NCBI GenBank assembly: GCA_033557465.1
Contig: CM066031.1
Location: forward strand, 1,232,165,312-1,232,229,311
From: Ichthyophis bannanicus
Lineage: Eukaryota > Chordata > Amphibia > Gymnophiona > Ichthyophiidae
Direction of reading: 5' to 3'
Length of the DNA stretch: 64,000 bases
Shown here: in pieces, positions 53,008-63,714 of the stretch
How the letters are laid out: each line of letters starts with the position of its first letter
Position numbering within the stretch: position 1 is the stretch's first letter
Notes under the pieces: model-generated
Told to the model about the DNA's origin: nothing
Seen by the model: only the letters and a program-made list of their open reading frames with translations
Database searches by the model: none
Program-made: the position numbers and the translations under genes

Positions 53008-53215
53008 TTAGATATGATTGCAACCATTTAAGTGGAATGTTTTTGATTCCAAAGGATCTTAATCTTGCAAGAGGTAGATTATGTGGGATAGAGTCAAATG
53101 CTGCTTCTATATCAAGGAAAATCTGTATAAATCCTTGGTTTGGTTTGGCAATATATCTTATGAGAACGTTTGGGACAAGTACTTGCAATCTTATGTTGCT
53201 TTGGGGCAAGTACTT
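53008..53215 (-). mobile_element. Jockey/L2-like LINE, RT fingers-palm (minus), right part
   Basis: Minus translation gives IFLDIEAAFDSIPHNL and LKWLQSYL, the palm entry of a LINE RT, in front of the half at 44715-45268. Residues past SYL (MDAQRARDESS) come from the inserted composite. Confidence 0.7.
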
Positions 53216-53752
53216 GAAAACTCTACCACTGAGGGCCCATAACCTGGTGGAGACACATTTTCAGTGTCTGGTGGTGTGCATGAGAGGGCTGTGGGAAGGC
53301 TCCACAGGATCCACACTCGGGTTTTCCATGGGGAGGGGGAAAGGGGGCGGAGGTTGGGGTGCGAGTGGACTGCGGGATCCATAAGAATCCATGGAGACTC
53401 CGGGGGTGGGGGTGGGGGTGGGAGGGTTGGTTAATGTATATAGAAAATATAGGATGAATATTATTAAGTTCATTTTGCAGTTTTTATGTTGTTGCAGGGT
53501 GGCGGGGGCTTTCCTTGTTTATTGTACCATTATTTATCTTGTTTGTATTGCAGACACCATGACGTGTTTCTCAATAAACAGATTTAAACACAAATATATT
53601 CAGTGCCACTTACTATCCAGATAGCTGTACTGAATATACATTATGTCATTTATGTACTAAGGCTGGTGTTTAAAAATAATTGACCACAGAGTTTAAATAT
53701 CAACCTGTGTATTTTAATGTATATTTCAGCATGCAAAACATACCATCTAGTA

Positions 53753-54862
53753 CAGTTGTGGTTAACACTATTGGCACCCTTGCATTTTAGGTATGTTGTA
53801 TACAATTATCTTGAGAAATAATTAGAAATATTTCAGCTATATGTTATCATATTTTAATAGTATGTTCAAAGGTGTACAACAAAATAAGAGATGTCTGTGC
53901 AACTTAGACATAATAATTTCTGAGACAAAAAAACCCAAAATATGACCTGGACAGGATTAATGGCACCCTTCACTAATGTTCGGTTGCACAACCCTTGGCA
54001 GTGATGACAGACTTTAAATGTTTCTTGTAGCCATTTATAGGTTTTGTACATCTGTCTACTAGTAGTTTCTCTATTCTTTAACTGTGATTTGTCAGGCATG
54101 GCTTTTTATGTCTGTCTTTGAGCAGCAGAGTCTTCCTTGACCTTTGCCCATGAAGTCCTTCTTTGTCTAGTGCACAGCGTATGGTGCAGGTTGAAACCAC
54201 CACTCCAGATTGCTCCAAGTCAGCCTTTAAGCTCTTTGGATATTGTAAGTGGTGTATTTCTAACAGTTCGCACAAACCCTCAAAGACTTCTTGGAATAAT
54301 TTTCCCTTTCCTACCACATTCTGGGAGGTTTTTGACAGTTCCATGAGCAGAAAACCTCTTAATAACATTGCAAACTGTAGACACAGGAATGCCAAGGTCT
54401 TTGGAGATGGCCTTGTACCCCTTTGAAATTGATGTTTGGTGATAACGGCTTTTCTGATGGTCTCAGGCAGCTCTCATCTTCACCATCGTGAAAATGGAAC
54501 AGGGAGTGAATGTGGCCATTTTAAACATTAGAGCCATCATTCATTGGGTGATTAAAGTCATGTGAGTACTGACAATGGATCACAGGTGCATCTAATTTTC
54601 TTGCAATGGGAATGTGATTCTTCTGTTCAAACTAATTTGAATTGTTTATAAGGGTGCCCATAATCATGTCCTGGCAATGTCCCAGTTTTTATACTATTTC
54701 CTACCATTTCCTTTTTTAATTGGTCATTTTATTTGATTCTTTTATATGTCAAATATGTGTGTGTACATAGTCCAAAGCCTCTTCACTGGCCACTTTTTCT
54801 TAGGAGATATTCGTCATTAAGCTGTAGAACTGCAGGGGGCCAATAATGTTGACCACAACTGT
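53753..54862 (-). mobile_element. Tc1-like transposon, internally deleted (about 1.1 kb)
   Basis: The inverted ends CAGTTGTGGTTAACACTATT and, reversed, CAGTTGTGGTCAACATTATT are each flanked by TA, the Tc1/mariner target. The minus frame 54395-54078 encodes part of the bipartite DNA-binding domain: a first helix-turn-helix, then VVVSTCTIRCALDKEGLHG and RKTLLLKDRHK. The catalytic DDE domain is missing. It lies about 150 bp from the NRSN1 splice donor. Confidence 0.88.
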
Positions 54863-55009
54863 ATTTAAAAAACCAGTAAATGGAGTAATCCCATCCACCT
54901 CATTAACATTTCCATTAGTGACATTCTGAGAGTGTTTTTAAAATAAATCTATTTTTATTTCAGAAACTTTTCAGTTGATTAAAAACTCTAACAAAATGTA
55001 ACATTGTAC

Positions 55010-55207
55010 CTTCCAGAAGGCAGAGCTCCACCTACTAGGCGATCTCTGAATCTGAAAATCATCATCATATTCCCAAATTGAAGCAGTACAGTCCTCGTAA
55101 AACTGGTGCAGGTAGGATCGGACGCCATAGCGATGATATCCTCCCTCCGGGGTATTTTGAGCATGCTTAGACCCACAGATGTCAGCATAAGAACTCATCC
55201 TTCTGCC
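55010..55207 (-). CDS. NRSN1: Neurensin-1, first coding exon
   Basis: The exon begins after the acceptor CCTCTGATTACAG on the minus strand, has 9 bases of 5'UTR (GGCAGAAGG) and the ATG at 55198. It encodes residues 1-63: MSSYADICGSKHAQ at the N-terminus, then YGVRSYLHQFYEDCTASIW, the block conserved in neurensins, and QRSPSRWSSAFWK before the first membrane segment. It ends TGG AAG at 55010 with the donor GTACAATG. Junction to 12323 is phase 0 and restores the usual 195-residue protein. The region is the cytosolic tail ahead of two membrane segments. Non-coding upstream exon(s) and the promoter lie beyond 55207, probably outside the window. Confidence 0.95.
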
Positions 55208-56320
55208 CTGTAATCAGAGGTTCAATTGTTAAGATTCATATATTTATTATGAGATTTATATTCAGTAGGGTAGTGGGTAAGCTTTTTATTCATATATCTT
55301 TATATGGATTTTCAGCCAGCCCATCCATTTAAATCAGACCGCTAAATATGTTTTAATTTTATATGGGTATATTATCTGTATACCGTACTTTCATCTATAT
55401 AATTTTATACAGACATTTCTGGTATTCTGACTTTGAGGGTAGATACTAAATTGAAGTTACATTTGTAATTTTACTACAACCAAAGTTACCATTTGAGTAA
55501 CTAACCTGCAGGATCTTGCAGGTTAGTGACTGATGCAGTGCACTTAATTTTGTTTGCTGCAGTCAGAGACATCTCAGGTACCTGCTGCAGTAACGCAAAG
55601 AGAGCAGGTCCCAAATTGAGCATGCTGTTGCAACCCCCTGAAACCCCTAGTCTCTCTAATCAGTATCCTAACCCCAAAAATCCCTTCTTCAAACTCTCAC
55701 ACCCCTATTCCCCCTCTGATCTAGCTGAGGGTCTCTGTGGGAGTTACTACAGCTCAAAGCTGACATTATCTTTTTATGAATAATGCTGCTTGCAGTCAGA
55801 TGCAAACTGTGTTATTCATTTTGCATACTAATGAGCTGATTTCATACATTTACATCCTTGCTTAACTTAACACTACATTATCAATATTGCATCAAGTACA
55901 AATAACGTACAATTTTTCCATTTAACTTGCATTATTTGACAAAAAATGTGCACTGCTTCCTTAATGAAGGTTAGTAACTACCCCTCCTTAATGGCTAAGT
56001 TACGCAACTAATGGCTGAATGTTGCTGCTAGGATTGCAGATTTCCTAACATGCATTGTTAGTGTGCCTTAAATAGGAAGGCACATTTTAGAAAGGTCGTT
56101 TAGGGGGTGGATGAGACATGAACGTGAAGATGTGTGAAAATCCTTGCCAAATTTAGAAGAGAGGGTGTAAACGTGCACGCCCCTGCTAAAATTGGCATAC
56201 CTTTGCCCCTTGACATCAATGTATTTTTTTAAAACGCGCAGCAGGGATTTACACATATGCATGTAGTGAAATGGTGGAGTGTATATGTGGAAAATATGGA
56301 TGACAGACCAGCATCAAAGG
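55208..56320. other. NRSN1 upstream intron, no feature seen
   Basis: AT-rich sequence with no recognisable gene or clear repeat. It starts at the splice acceptor of the first coding exon, so it is intronic relative to the transcript. Confidence 0.5.
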
Positions 56321-56324
56321 CACA

Positions 56325-56600
56325 CACAGAGACAGAAGTTGCAGGGAACACTGAGACACAAAGAGACAGAAGGCAGCCTGGAACCACAAGGAGACACAGA
56401 GGCTGTAAGGAACACTGAAGCACACAGAGACAGAAGGCAGCCTGGATCCACAGGGAGTCACACAGAGATTGCAGGGAACGATGAAGCACACAGAGACAGA
56501 AGGCAGCCTGAATCCACAGGGAGACACACAGAGATTGCAGGGAACGCTGAAGCACACAGAGACAGAAGACAGCCTGGAACACTGAGGGATGCACAAATGG
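56325..56600. repeat. Minisatellite, 66-bp unit, about 4 copies
   Basis: GAAGCACACAGAGACAGAAG recurs at 56417, 56483 and 56549, with a variant at 56353. A 66-bp period is a multiple of three, so several frames on both strands stay open with 22-residue periodic peptides. These are not genes. Confidence 0.88.
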
Positions 56601-57599
56601 AAGGGAGCAAGCAGCTGTGAAACTGGAAGACTGACACACGAAGGGCCTGGGAGAGGGACGGTAGATCTATGGGATTGGCATAGTTGGAGGTGGGGGAAGG
56701 GGTTCATTTGGCGGCAATATGCTGGAGTCTTTGAAGGAAGAAAGGTCTGAGAGGGGAACAGAATAGAATGCAGGGAAAGAAAGGGTGGCTTAAAAGAGCT
56801 TTGTGATCATAGCTGACAGTCAAGCAATGGACTCACAGGCACAGCCCCTTCAGACAGCAATGCCACATGCAGCCCCAGAAGACAACAAACTCCAGCACTT
56901 ATTCATGATTTATAGCAGGTGTAAACTGGCATGTTAACAAAATCGGCTTTGAATGTTGCTGGCGTATATGACATACATCATGGATGTGCAAACAGTGATG
57001 CTGCCAAACTACACCCTGAAAGATCCCTGAAAGGCCTCCCGGAAAAAGGTACAGAGATTGAGATATCTGGGCTTTCTAAAATCGTGTTTTCCACTTGGAC
57101 GTGGCTTCCACAGTTTTCTGCCATTACATCCATGTTTAAAACATGAATAGGGCTTCTAAAATAGCACCCTTAGTATGTACTAAAGTGATTTAACATGCAC
57201 TAAGCTAAAAATGAATGTGCATTAGGTTGATTAGTGCACATTAAAATGCTATAGTGCATGTTGAAAATTGCTATTAAACAAATGTATAAAACTAACCAAA
57301 AACACCCCAAAGTCAGGAACATTTCAGGAAAAAAAGGGTTATCAACTTATTTTTTTTTTGCCTGTGCATATCCCAAATTTGTGCTGCTTAGCTTTTGGCC
57401 CCATCCCTGGAGTGCCCCTGGTGCTTCCTCAAGTTATGTAAAGAAATTTTGCCCATATAACGATTTATACAGACAAGATATTTCTTCTCGCTGGTGGCTG
57501 ATACTCCATAAAAGCACTTGTTTGGCCAGTACCTAGTGCAGACTGCCTCTGTATGTTTATTTCATTGGTGATGGTCCTCACCTTGGACATTCTTTATGG
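56601..57599. other. Spacer with degraded repeat fragments
   Basis: A piece ending AGGGCTTCTAAAATAGCACCC (57147-57167) resembles the family of 8985-9690, and 57170-57260 is rich in GTGCA(C/T)TAA words. No gene recognised. Confidence 0.4.
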
Positions 57600-57662
57600 A
57601 AAGAGGATTAAAAATAGAAAAGCAGAAAAAGACCTCATGGCCTATCTAGTCTGCCCAAATGA
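57600..57662 (-). mobile_element. CR1 3' tail fragment, minus strand
   Basis: The reverse complement reads GGCAGACTAGATAGGCCATG, AGGTCTTTTTCTGC, the 3' end of the CR1 subfamily at 25870-28040. Confidence 0.6.
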
Positions 57663-58037
57663 AGGCAGCAACCTGTGGGAATTGAATTGGTCCTCTGGTG
57701 TGTTCAAACCCAGTGATCTAACCACTATGCAAAGTGCAATGATAAATAAGGCCTTTATTCATATTATGAAGCAACACTTGTTAGGTAGTAGAATGGTTCA
57801 GGAGATATGAAGGGTAATAATTCAGACATCTATTATAATAGGCTGGTCCAGTGGCAATGTTGCTGTCAATCATGTCAGAGACCCAAGTTTGGTTTCCAAG
57901 ACCAGCTTCTGTGACTTGGATTGGCCACAGGTATAGATGCAACAGAAACATTGATCACAGAGCCTTGGTGACAGGGAGCTGTAGCCACATCCCATAAAGG
58001 CGGCACCTAGTGGTCAAACATAGGGGATGTTCTATGG

Positions 58038-58345
58038 GGCTGACATTCAGCAGTGGCGTTTAGGCTATTTCATGCACTTAGGAACCACCGCTTAATTTAT
58101 CTGGCATCTGGCCCTGAATATCCAGGGTCACCAGTTAGTGCAGTGCTTTTGGGTTAGCAGCAATGTTCAGCTGCTAACCAAATAAATCATCTGAATAGCT
58201 GTCCTAATTTGTAACTGGTTAAGCTATCCACTTGGTGGCTGAATATCTCAGTTTATCTGCTAGTGTTACTGAATATCAACCTCAAGAGAGTTTCAACTGG
58301 TTAGCAGTTCTGTCTATCTGCTACAATGCTTTGAATATCAGCTCC
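58038..58345. mobile_element. ATATTCAG-family MITE
   Basis: The ends GGGGCTGACATTCAGC and, reversed, GGAGCTGATATTCA are inverted. The interior contains several GAATATC and ATCTG words and has no coding capacity. It belongs with 7428-7852 and the target site of LINE B. Confidence 0.5.
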
Positions 58346-58599
58346 TGGGTATCTGAGGAAGTTGTGATCTCTGGCCACTGGCCATGGCCTAATCCTGTGA
58401 TGAAGGTTTTAGAAAACGGGGCAGAAACCCCCAGAGAGCTACAAATGAAGGCTCGTGATGCTATAGCCCACTAGAGGCTGGTTCTGCTAGAAGGAGGGAA
58501 CTACTAGTACAAAACACAAAGGAGAAAAGACAGGGAAAGATAACCGATATATCTTCTAACATCCATTATTACTTTCAGTCACAAACTATTTGACAGATT

Positions 58600-58835
58600 G
58601 TGATTCTATATAAAAAATGCAATGTGTGCCTTTGAGTCAGTCCTGACTCCTGGCAACCCAGAAGCTCCTGGGTTTTCTTGGCAGTGTCACCGGAAGTAGA
58701 TTGCCAGGCCTTTCTTCTGAGGCAATGGAGAATTAAGTGACTTGCCCAAGGCCACAAGGAGTACTAGTGGGAATTGAACCCTGGTTGCTTGGTTACCAAG
58801 CCAGTGTTCTAACCACTAGGCTACTCCTCCACTCC
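58600..58835 (-). mobile_element. tRNA-headed SINE with RTE-like tail, minus strand
   Basis: Minus reading gives A box TAGCCTAGTGG, B box GGTTCAATTCC, CCTTGGGCAAGTCACTTAA and tail GGAGTCAGGACTGACTCAAAGG. It is the same subfamily as 6455-6690. Confidence 0.72.
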
Positions 58836-59501
58836 AATGCTATATAACAGCAGTGCATTTCTAACCCAGTTCACCAAAATGACGTAATCCTGACATTAAT
58901 CAAAATGTTTAGAACAAAAAGCAAACTGAGTCTACCTGCCAATGAAGATCAGCAAAATGGTGCAGACAGCACATTGTGGGGCTCAGTATAGCATGATTTA
59001 TTTATTTATTTACATCTCTTATATACCGCGCTATTATAATCAGTGCTATTATAATGTCAGCTGGTGGCATTTTGCTTATCATTGTTGGATGAGGTGGGAT
59101 GGAGGGGAGCTCTCTGTCTCATTTCTGAGTAAGGAGGACTTCCCAAGGGATCCACTGAAGAGTATTCTCTGTAGGTAGGGGCCTATATGCCGAGGAGTGG
59201 GGCTGCTGTGAAATGGAGTTGGGAATGGGACGTGACTGCTAGAGGGAGAGATTATGGGTTCAAAGATCCTTTAATTTTCATGTCGAGGTGAGAGGAGACC
59301 CCAAGGCTGTGGCCTCCTATCAACTGTTATGAGGTAGTGTGTCAGCCCTGTTGGCATGCTAACTTAACATCCTGGCTTTAGCAGACAGAGGAGAGCAGAT
59401 CATGCTATTCCCAAACCCTTTAAAGCCTAATTAGCATATGATATTGTTTCATTGAAATGTGAGTCTTTGCTAATTTTAGTGCATATCTGGTAATGTCAGT
59501 G

Positions 59502-59797
59502 AGGTAATTTTAGAAGGAGCCGCTTAAAGTTACGTGCCATTAATGTGCGTAAGTTGCATATTTTCAGTAACTTGAGCACGTGGATGGGCCTTTATGCACA
59601 TTCTTTAGCTTGCTGCTTTATATAGGAATGCGCATCAGGAGGATGACACCTATTTTCACTGTGGGTGTGCACAGGGGCCTGAAATTAACGTGCCTTTTCG
59701 ACCATTTAGGCCTGCATTTTAGAATGCATGTGTGTACTTGACTTTATGAAATAGGCTTGAAATATGCACATACAAATGAGTTTATAAAATTACCCTT
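59502..59797. mobile_element. MITE with GGTAATTTTATAAA-type termini
   Basis: The left end AGGTAATTTTAGAAGG and the right end, reversed, AAGGGTAATTTTATAAACTC form inverted termini over about 300 bp. Same family as 30650-31054. Confidence 0.5.
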
Positions 59798-60845
59798 CAA
59801 GGGTGTGAGTTTATAATGCATTTTCTGCACGTGAATCTTAGAAAACTGTGTGTGCAACACATGCAAAATAGAAGCAGGAAAGAATGCACCGACTTCTATG
59901 CGCTCTGCGCACTGGCATTCCTGGAACAGGGGCAAAGTTCCAATGTCCATGCATATTTTATAGCAAAACATATGCGTCTCTGTGTCTTTTCCTACCTGGG
60001 CTCTGTATTACAAAATGGCCCTCTTGGGAGTAATTATAGAAGCAATATGAGTAGGTACAACAGTGTTACTTGCTTAAGTAGGCATTTATAAAGTGTCCGC
60101 ACATGCACCTATAAAAATAAGTGCTCAGAAAAGAGAGCTCCTACTTTTATGTGGTGAATGCATAGACATTCCTGGGGCATAGAGAATGGGCAGAGTTGGG
60201 GGAGGTGTGGTACCGGAATATATGTGTGACCGTGTTTTATAAAATATATGCACATGCACTGCTTTCTACTGGCACATACAGGTACAAACTTACTCCTGCT
60301 TTGGAAGTATAATTGTCTGGGAGCTTTGCATAGGCTATTTTATAAAGTTACTAGGCAACTTTCACTAACATCTTGCTTCTATTTCCAGCTGTTCTGGAGC
60401 TAGTTTTGTTGCCCAACCCTTGTCACATCACTGACCATAATGCCATAGACCTGCCTTGGCTCCGCCTCCTCAGAAGTGATATTGTGAAAGGGACTTTAAC
60501 ATTTCTGTGCTCTCAATAGCACACACTGAAGGAGCATACATAAAGAGAATGTCCTGCTGTTTAGTACGCCCCTTCATATGCCTCCTGAGAATGTCCACCT
60601 TGGATGCATAAAATCCCATATTGTTCCTCATTGTTAATGTTTATTTTTGCGATGCCCACAATCTCTTCTTCTTGAAGGGTCTCATTCTTATGTCTACCAT
60701 TTTCTCCATCTCAGTGATCTATGGGCAATGAAAATATATTTTTACTAAGGTGAGACACCCTCAGGCTTACGTACCATTGATCTCATGCTTTACCTAGTTC
60801 TACTGATCATGACACTTCCTCTTAGCTTTCTATTGGGTTACTAAG
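59798..60845. other. Unassigned spacer with MITE-like words
   Basis: Words such as TTTATAAAGT and GCACATGCAC recur up to about 60360 and suggest further degraded members of the neighbouring MITE family. I see no gene. Confidence 0.4.
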
Positions 60846-60847
60846 AG

Positions 60848-61472
60848 GGGAATTTTAGAATATCCATCCAAGTGCAATCTGGGATGTCTAAGCCAGAACA
60901 TTTGAAAAAAAAATGCAGACACATCTAGGTGTGGATGTGATTCACAAACCTGGATATGCCCAATATGGATGGCTGTGGGGACGTTTACCTAGACATCCCC
61001 AGAATGATGCTACAGCTCCCAGGTGCCCACAATAGCCTAATGGTTAGTAGTAAGTGCATAAAAACAAAGCATCCAGGGTTCAAATCCCAGTGCTGTTCTT
61101 ATGGACATAGTACTGGGAATGAGCAAGTGCATTTTTCTCAACACTCAAGAGATGTTTTTTTTCAGCTAAAAGGAGCAATTTTCATTTACTACTTGTGCCT
61201 TGGAACAGGTCTAAAGTTAGATGTGACACCAGGCATCCATGACATTTCTGCGATCAGGCAGGGACATCCCAGTTCCTAGGAACACCTAACAATATCTCCA
61301 AGTTCCAGAGAATGCCCTGGCCACACCTCCTCCATGCCCCCTCTCCTGTTCAGATGTGGATGTCTTCACACGGGATGCCCCCAAGCCGACTTTTAAAATG
61401 GCTCTGGAGACATCTCTATGCCTGTTTTTGGATGTCCAAAGCACAAATAAGGCTTCTTAAATGACCTCCTAA
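60848..61472. repeat. GGATGTC-rich interspersed repeat, second copy
   Basis: The left end GGGGAATTTTAGAATATCC and right end AAATAAGGCTTCTTAAATGACC match the family of 8985-9690. A SINE head fragment lies at 61028-61110. Confidence 0.45.
61028..61110 (+). mobile_element. SINE head fragment
   Basis: A-box-like TAGCCTAATGG and B-box GGTTCAAATCC followed by CAGTGCTGTTCTT; the rest of the SINE is absent. Confidence 0.5.
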
Positions 61473-61484
61473 TTGTTTGTTTGC

Positions 61485-62810
61485 TCTGCAATAAATCCTT
61501 TTTAGCTCATGATTTAATATCTGAACTTTCATTAGATATTTACTGTATCACAGAAACTTGGCTATCTGAAGGGGAACATTACAATTTCAATTAAGTATGT
61601 CGTCCCGGTTACATCTCTTTTTCTATAAACAGAAATTATAGGAGAGGTGCAGCCCTTACTATATAATCTACTCCTCCCAACTTTCATTAAAACAGCTACT
61701 CACACTTACTCTCCACCTAGTGGAAACTTTAGCCTTCCAAGTAAAAGCATCCCCTTCTCTTACCTTCCCTCTCACCTACATTCCTCCTCCTGTATCTCCC
61801 ACCTCTTTCTCTGTTTTCCTTGAGCACATTTCGTCCTTCTCCCTTATCTCATCTCCATTAACTAGACTAAGTAATTTCAATGTGCATTTTGATAGTCCTT
61901 CTTCTAAAACAGAAAAGGATTTTCTACTTGTTCTTAACTTTCACAGCTGGCTACCTCCCTTACTCAGTCTGCAGGCCACATGTTGGACTTAGTTTTCATT
62001 TTGTCACACTGGACTCACTTATTTAAGTTTCTCCAAGTCCATGCTGTTCGCTCATCTGACCATAGCTTACTTATACTCTGTGTTCAAACTGCTATACCTG
62101 TTTGCTTAACTTCATCAAGAACAAATGTTATTACATAAGATACAGCCAGAACATCTATCGTCACAGGGAGATCCATTCCTTTTTGATTTTTCTTCTTTTC
62201 CATTGGACCAGCACGTTAACTCATGGAACTACACTCTTACTGACGCTACTGCTAAGGTCTCATTGTAAAAAGTACACAGGGTGGCCCAAAAAAAGTGAAA
62301 ACATCTCGTAAAAGCTGAAATAGTTTACTTATTTACCTTTTTTAGCTATATAACATCTTTATTTCGACAATTTCCGGTGACCATATTTTTTTTTTAAATT
62401 TGTCAATCGTTTACATCTGTCTTTTTGAATTTTTAAATAACTTATATGCTATGAGATGTTCTCACTTTTTTTGGGCCACCCTGTATGTTGCTTCTCAAAA
62501 GCGCAATCATTCATGGTACTACTATGGCGTTAGAGCCCTTAAGAAACAATTGGAAGAACAGGTCTTGATCATCTTTATCAAAATATAAGGACCTCTACAA
62601 ATTCTATCTGACAGTAATTAAATCTGCTAATAAGGAATACTATCCAACTACCTTCTTTCAGACTGGAATCTGAAAAAATTATTTCAGGGTCTAACAAGCC
62701 TTGCCTACAGGGATACCTTCTTTCACTCTCACTTTAGATCTTTCTGCAGATGATCTGCATCATTATTTTCTACTTAAATCCTCTGATTTTTAGTTTTCTA
62801 TTACATCTCA
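61485..62810 (+). mobile_element. L2/Jockey-like LINE, endonuclease and linker relic
   Basis: Translations contain LDIYCITETWLSEGE (APE endonuclease motif), RNYRRGAALTI, then YKDLYKFYLTVIKSANKEYY and LSADDLHHYFLLKSSDF, the linker before RT. Many stops occur. A mariner MITE at 62276-62484 splits it. Confidence 0.65.
62276..62484. mobile_element. Mariner-type MITE, about 208 bp
   Basis: Inverted ends CAGGGTGGCCCAAAAAAAGTG at the left and its near reverse complement at 62463-62483, next to TA. It has no coding sequence and lies inside the L2-like relic. Confidence 0.7.
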
Positions 62811-62825
62811 ATCACATACTCCTTA

Positions 62826-63620
62826 CATAAGAACATAAGATAGGCCAATCTAGGTCATACGTACCAAGCAGTTTCCCCAAAAGACACAGGTTCCACAATG
62901 CTTGTATTGGGTCAAGCATTGATATCCTAGGTCCCTTTTTAATAATGGTTTATGGACCTTTCCTCCAGGAACTTGTCCAAACCTTTTTTAAACCCAGCTA
63001 CACTAACAGCCCTTACTACATCCTCCGGTAACAAATTCCAGAGTCTGATTACACGTTGAGTGAAAAAATATTTTCTCTTATTTGTCTTAGTCTACCCTGT
63101 AGCTTCATTGCATGTCCCCTAGTCTTTTTATATTCTGATAATGTAAACAATCGATCTACGTTTACTCGTTCCACTCCATTCATTAATTTATAGCCTTCTA
63201 TCATATCTCCCCTCAGCCATCTCTTTTCCAGGTTAAAGAGCCCAAACCTTTTTAGCCTTTCTTCATAGGTGTCCTTCCATCCCCTTTACCATTTTGGTGG
63301 ATCTTCTCTGAACCTTTTCTAATAATGCTATATCCTTTTTAAGATATGGCGACCAGAATTGCACACAGTATTCAAGGTGCAGTCACACCATGGAACGATA
63401 CAGAGGCATTATAATATCCTTTGTTTTATTTTCCATTCCTTTCCTTATGATACCTAGCATTCTATTTGCTCTCTTGGCTGCCGCTGCACACTGGGTGGAG
63501 GGTTTTAACATGTTGTCCACAATGATGCCTAAATCTTTTTCCTGGGTGGTGGTTCCTAATGTGGAACCTTACATCATGTAATCATAGTTTGGGTTGTTCT
63601 TCCCTAGGTGCATAACTTGT
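62826..63620 (-). mobile_element. CR1 LINE 3' fragment, minus strand
   Basis: The tail begins as ACATAAGAACATAAGATA. Minus translation gives LFNLEKRWLRGDMIEGY and, earlier, a frame-shifted form of the [10 protein letters not shown] block. It matches 12921-14226 closely across the 3'UTR. Confidence 0.88.
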
Positions 63621-63714
63621 ATACCTCACTCAGATATTGTCTCATGGGATACTGATGCTCCAACTCTATGCAGTACCTTATGTTCATTTAACTGCCCAAA
63701 GAGCAAACCAGTCA

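Larger units (their letters stand above)
45266..53008. mobile_element. Composite element with inverted and tandem repeats (Penelope/retrozyme-like?)
   Basis: It is inserted in the minus-strand LINE. It contains a 47-bp inverted repeat pair (45266-45313, 45859-45906), two 488-bp tandem units, an AT-rich body, and near the right end a hammerhead-like motif followed by CAATAAACATTG. No encoded protein of its own was found. LINE C sits inside. Penelope-like elements have tandem, partly inverted terminal repeats and hammerhead motifs, but the assignment is inference and the exact ends are uncertain. Confidence 0.45.
40965..53591 (+). mobile_element. LINE B: decayed L1-like LINE, split by nested insertions
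   Basis: A 14-bp target duplication AAATATATTCAGTG (40951-40964 and 53592-53605) bounds the element. The right end has an internal-tail pattern with AATAAA at 53571-53576. ORF1 and endonuclease remnants lie at 41126-41760 and 43480-44690, and the 3' part at about 53216-53591. The RT region is lost. The intervening 8.5 kb is later insertion. The target itself lies in an ATATTCAG-family MITE. Confidence 0.82.
12324..55009 (-). other. NRSN1: NRSN1 intron between coding exons (42,686 bp)
   Basis: The intron starts GTACAATG at 55009 and ends TTTTGTAG at 12324, a standard GT-AG pair in phase 0. It is largely transposable elements in three nests. Elements lie in both orientations, and despite the load the flanking exons still give an uninterrupted protein. 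Confidence 0.9.

Noticed and set aside
56325..56600. Regular repeats as a CRISPR array
   Set aside because: Units are contiguous without unique spacers and the genome is eukaryotic.
56229..56707. Cys-rich periodic proteins (136 and 152 codons)
   Set aside because: They arise from the 66-bp minisatellite whose unit is a multiple of three.
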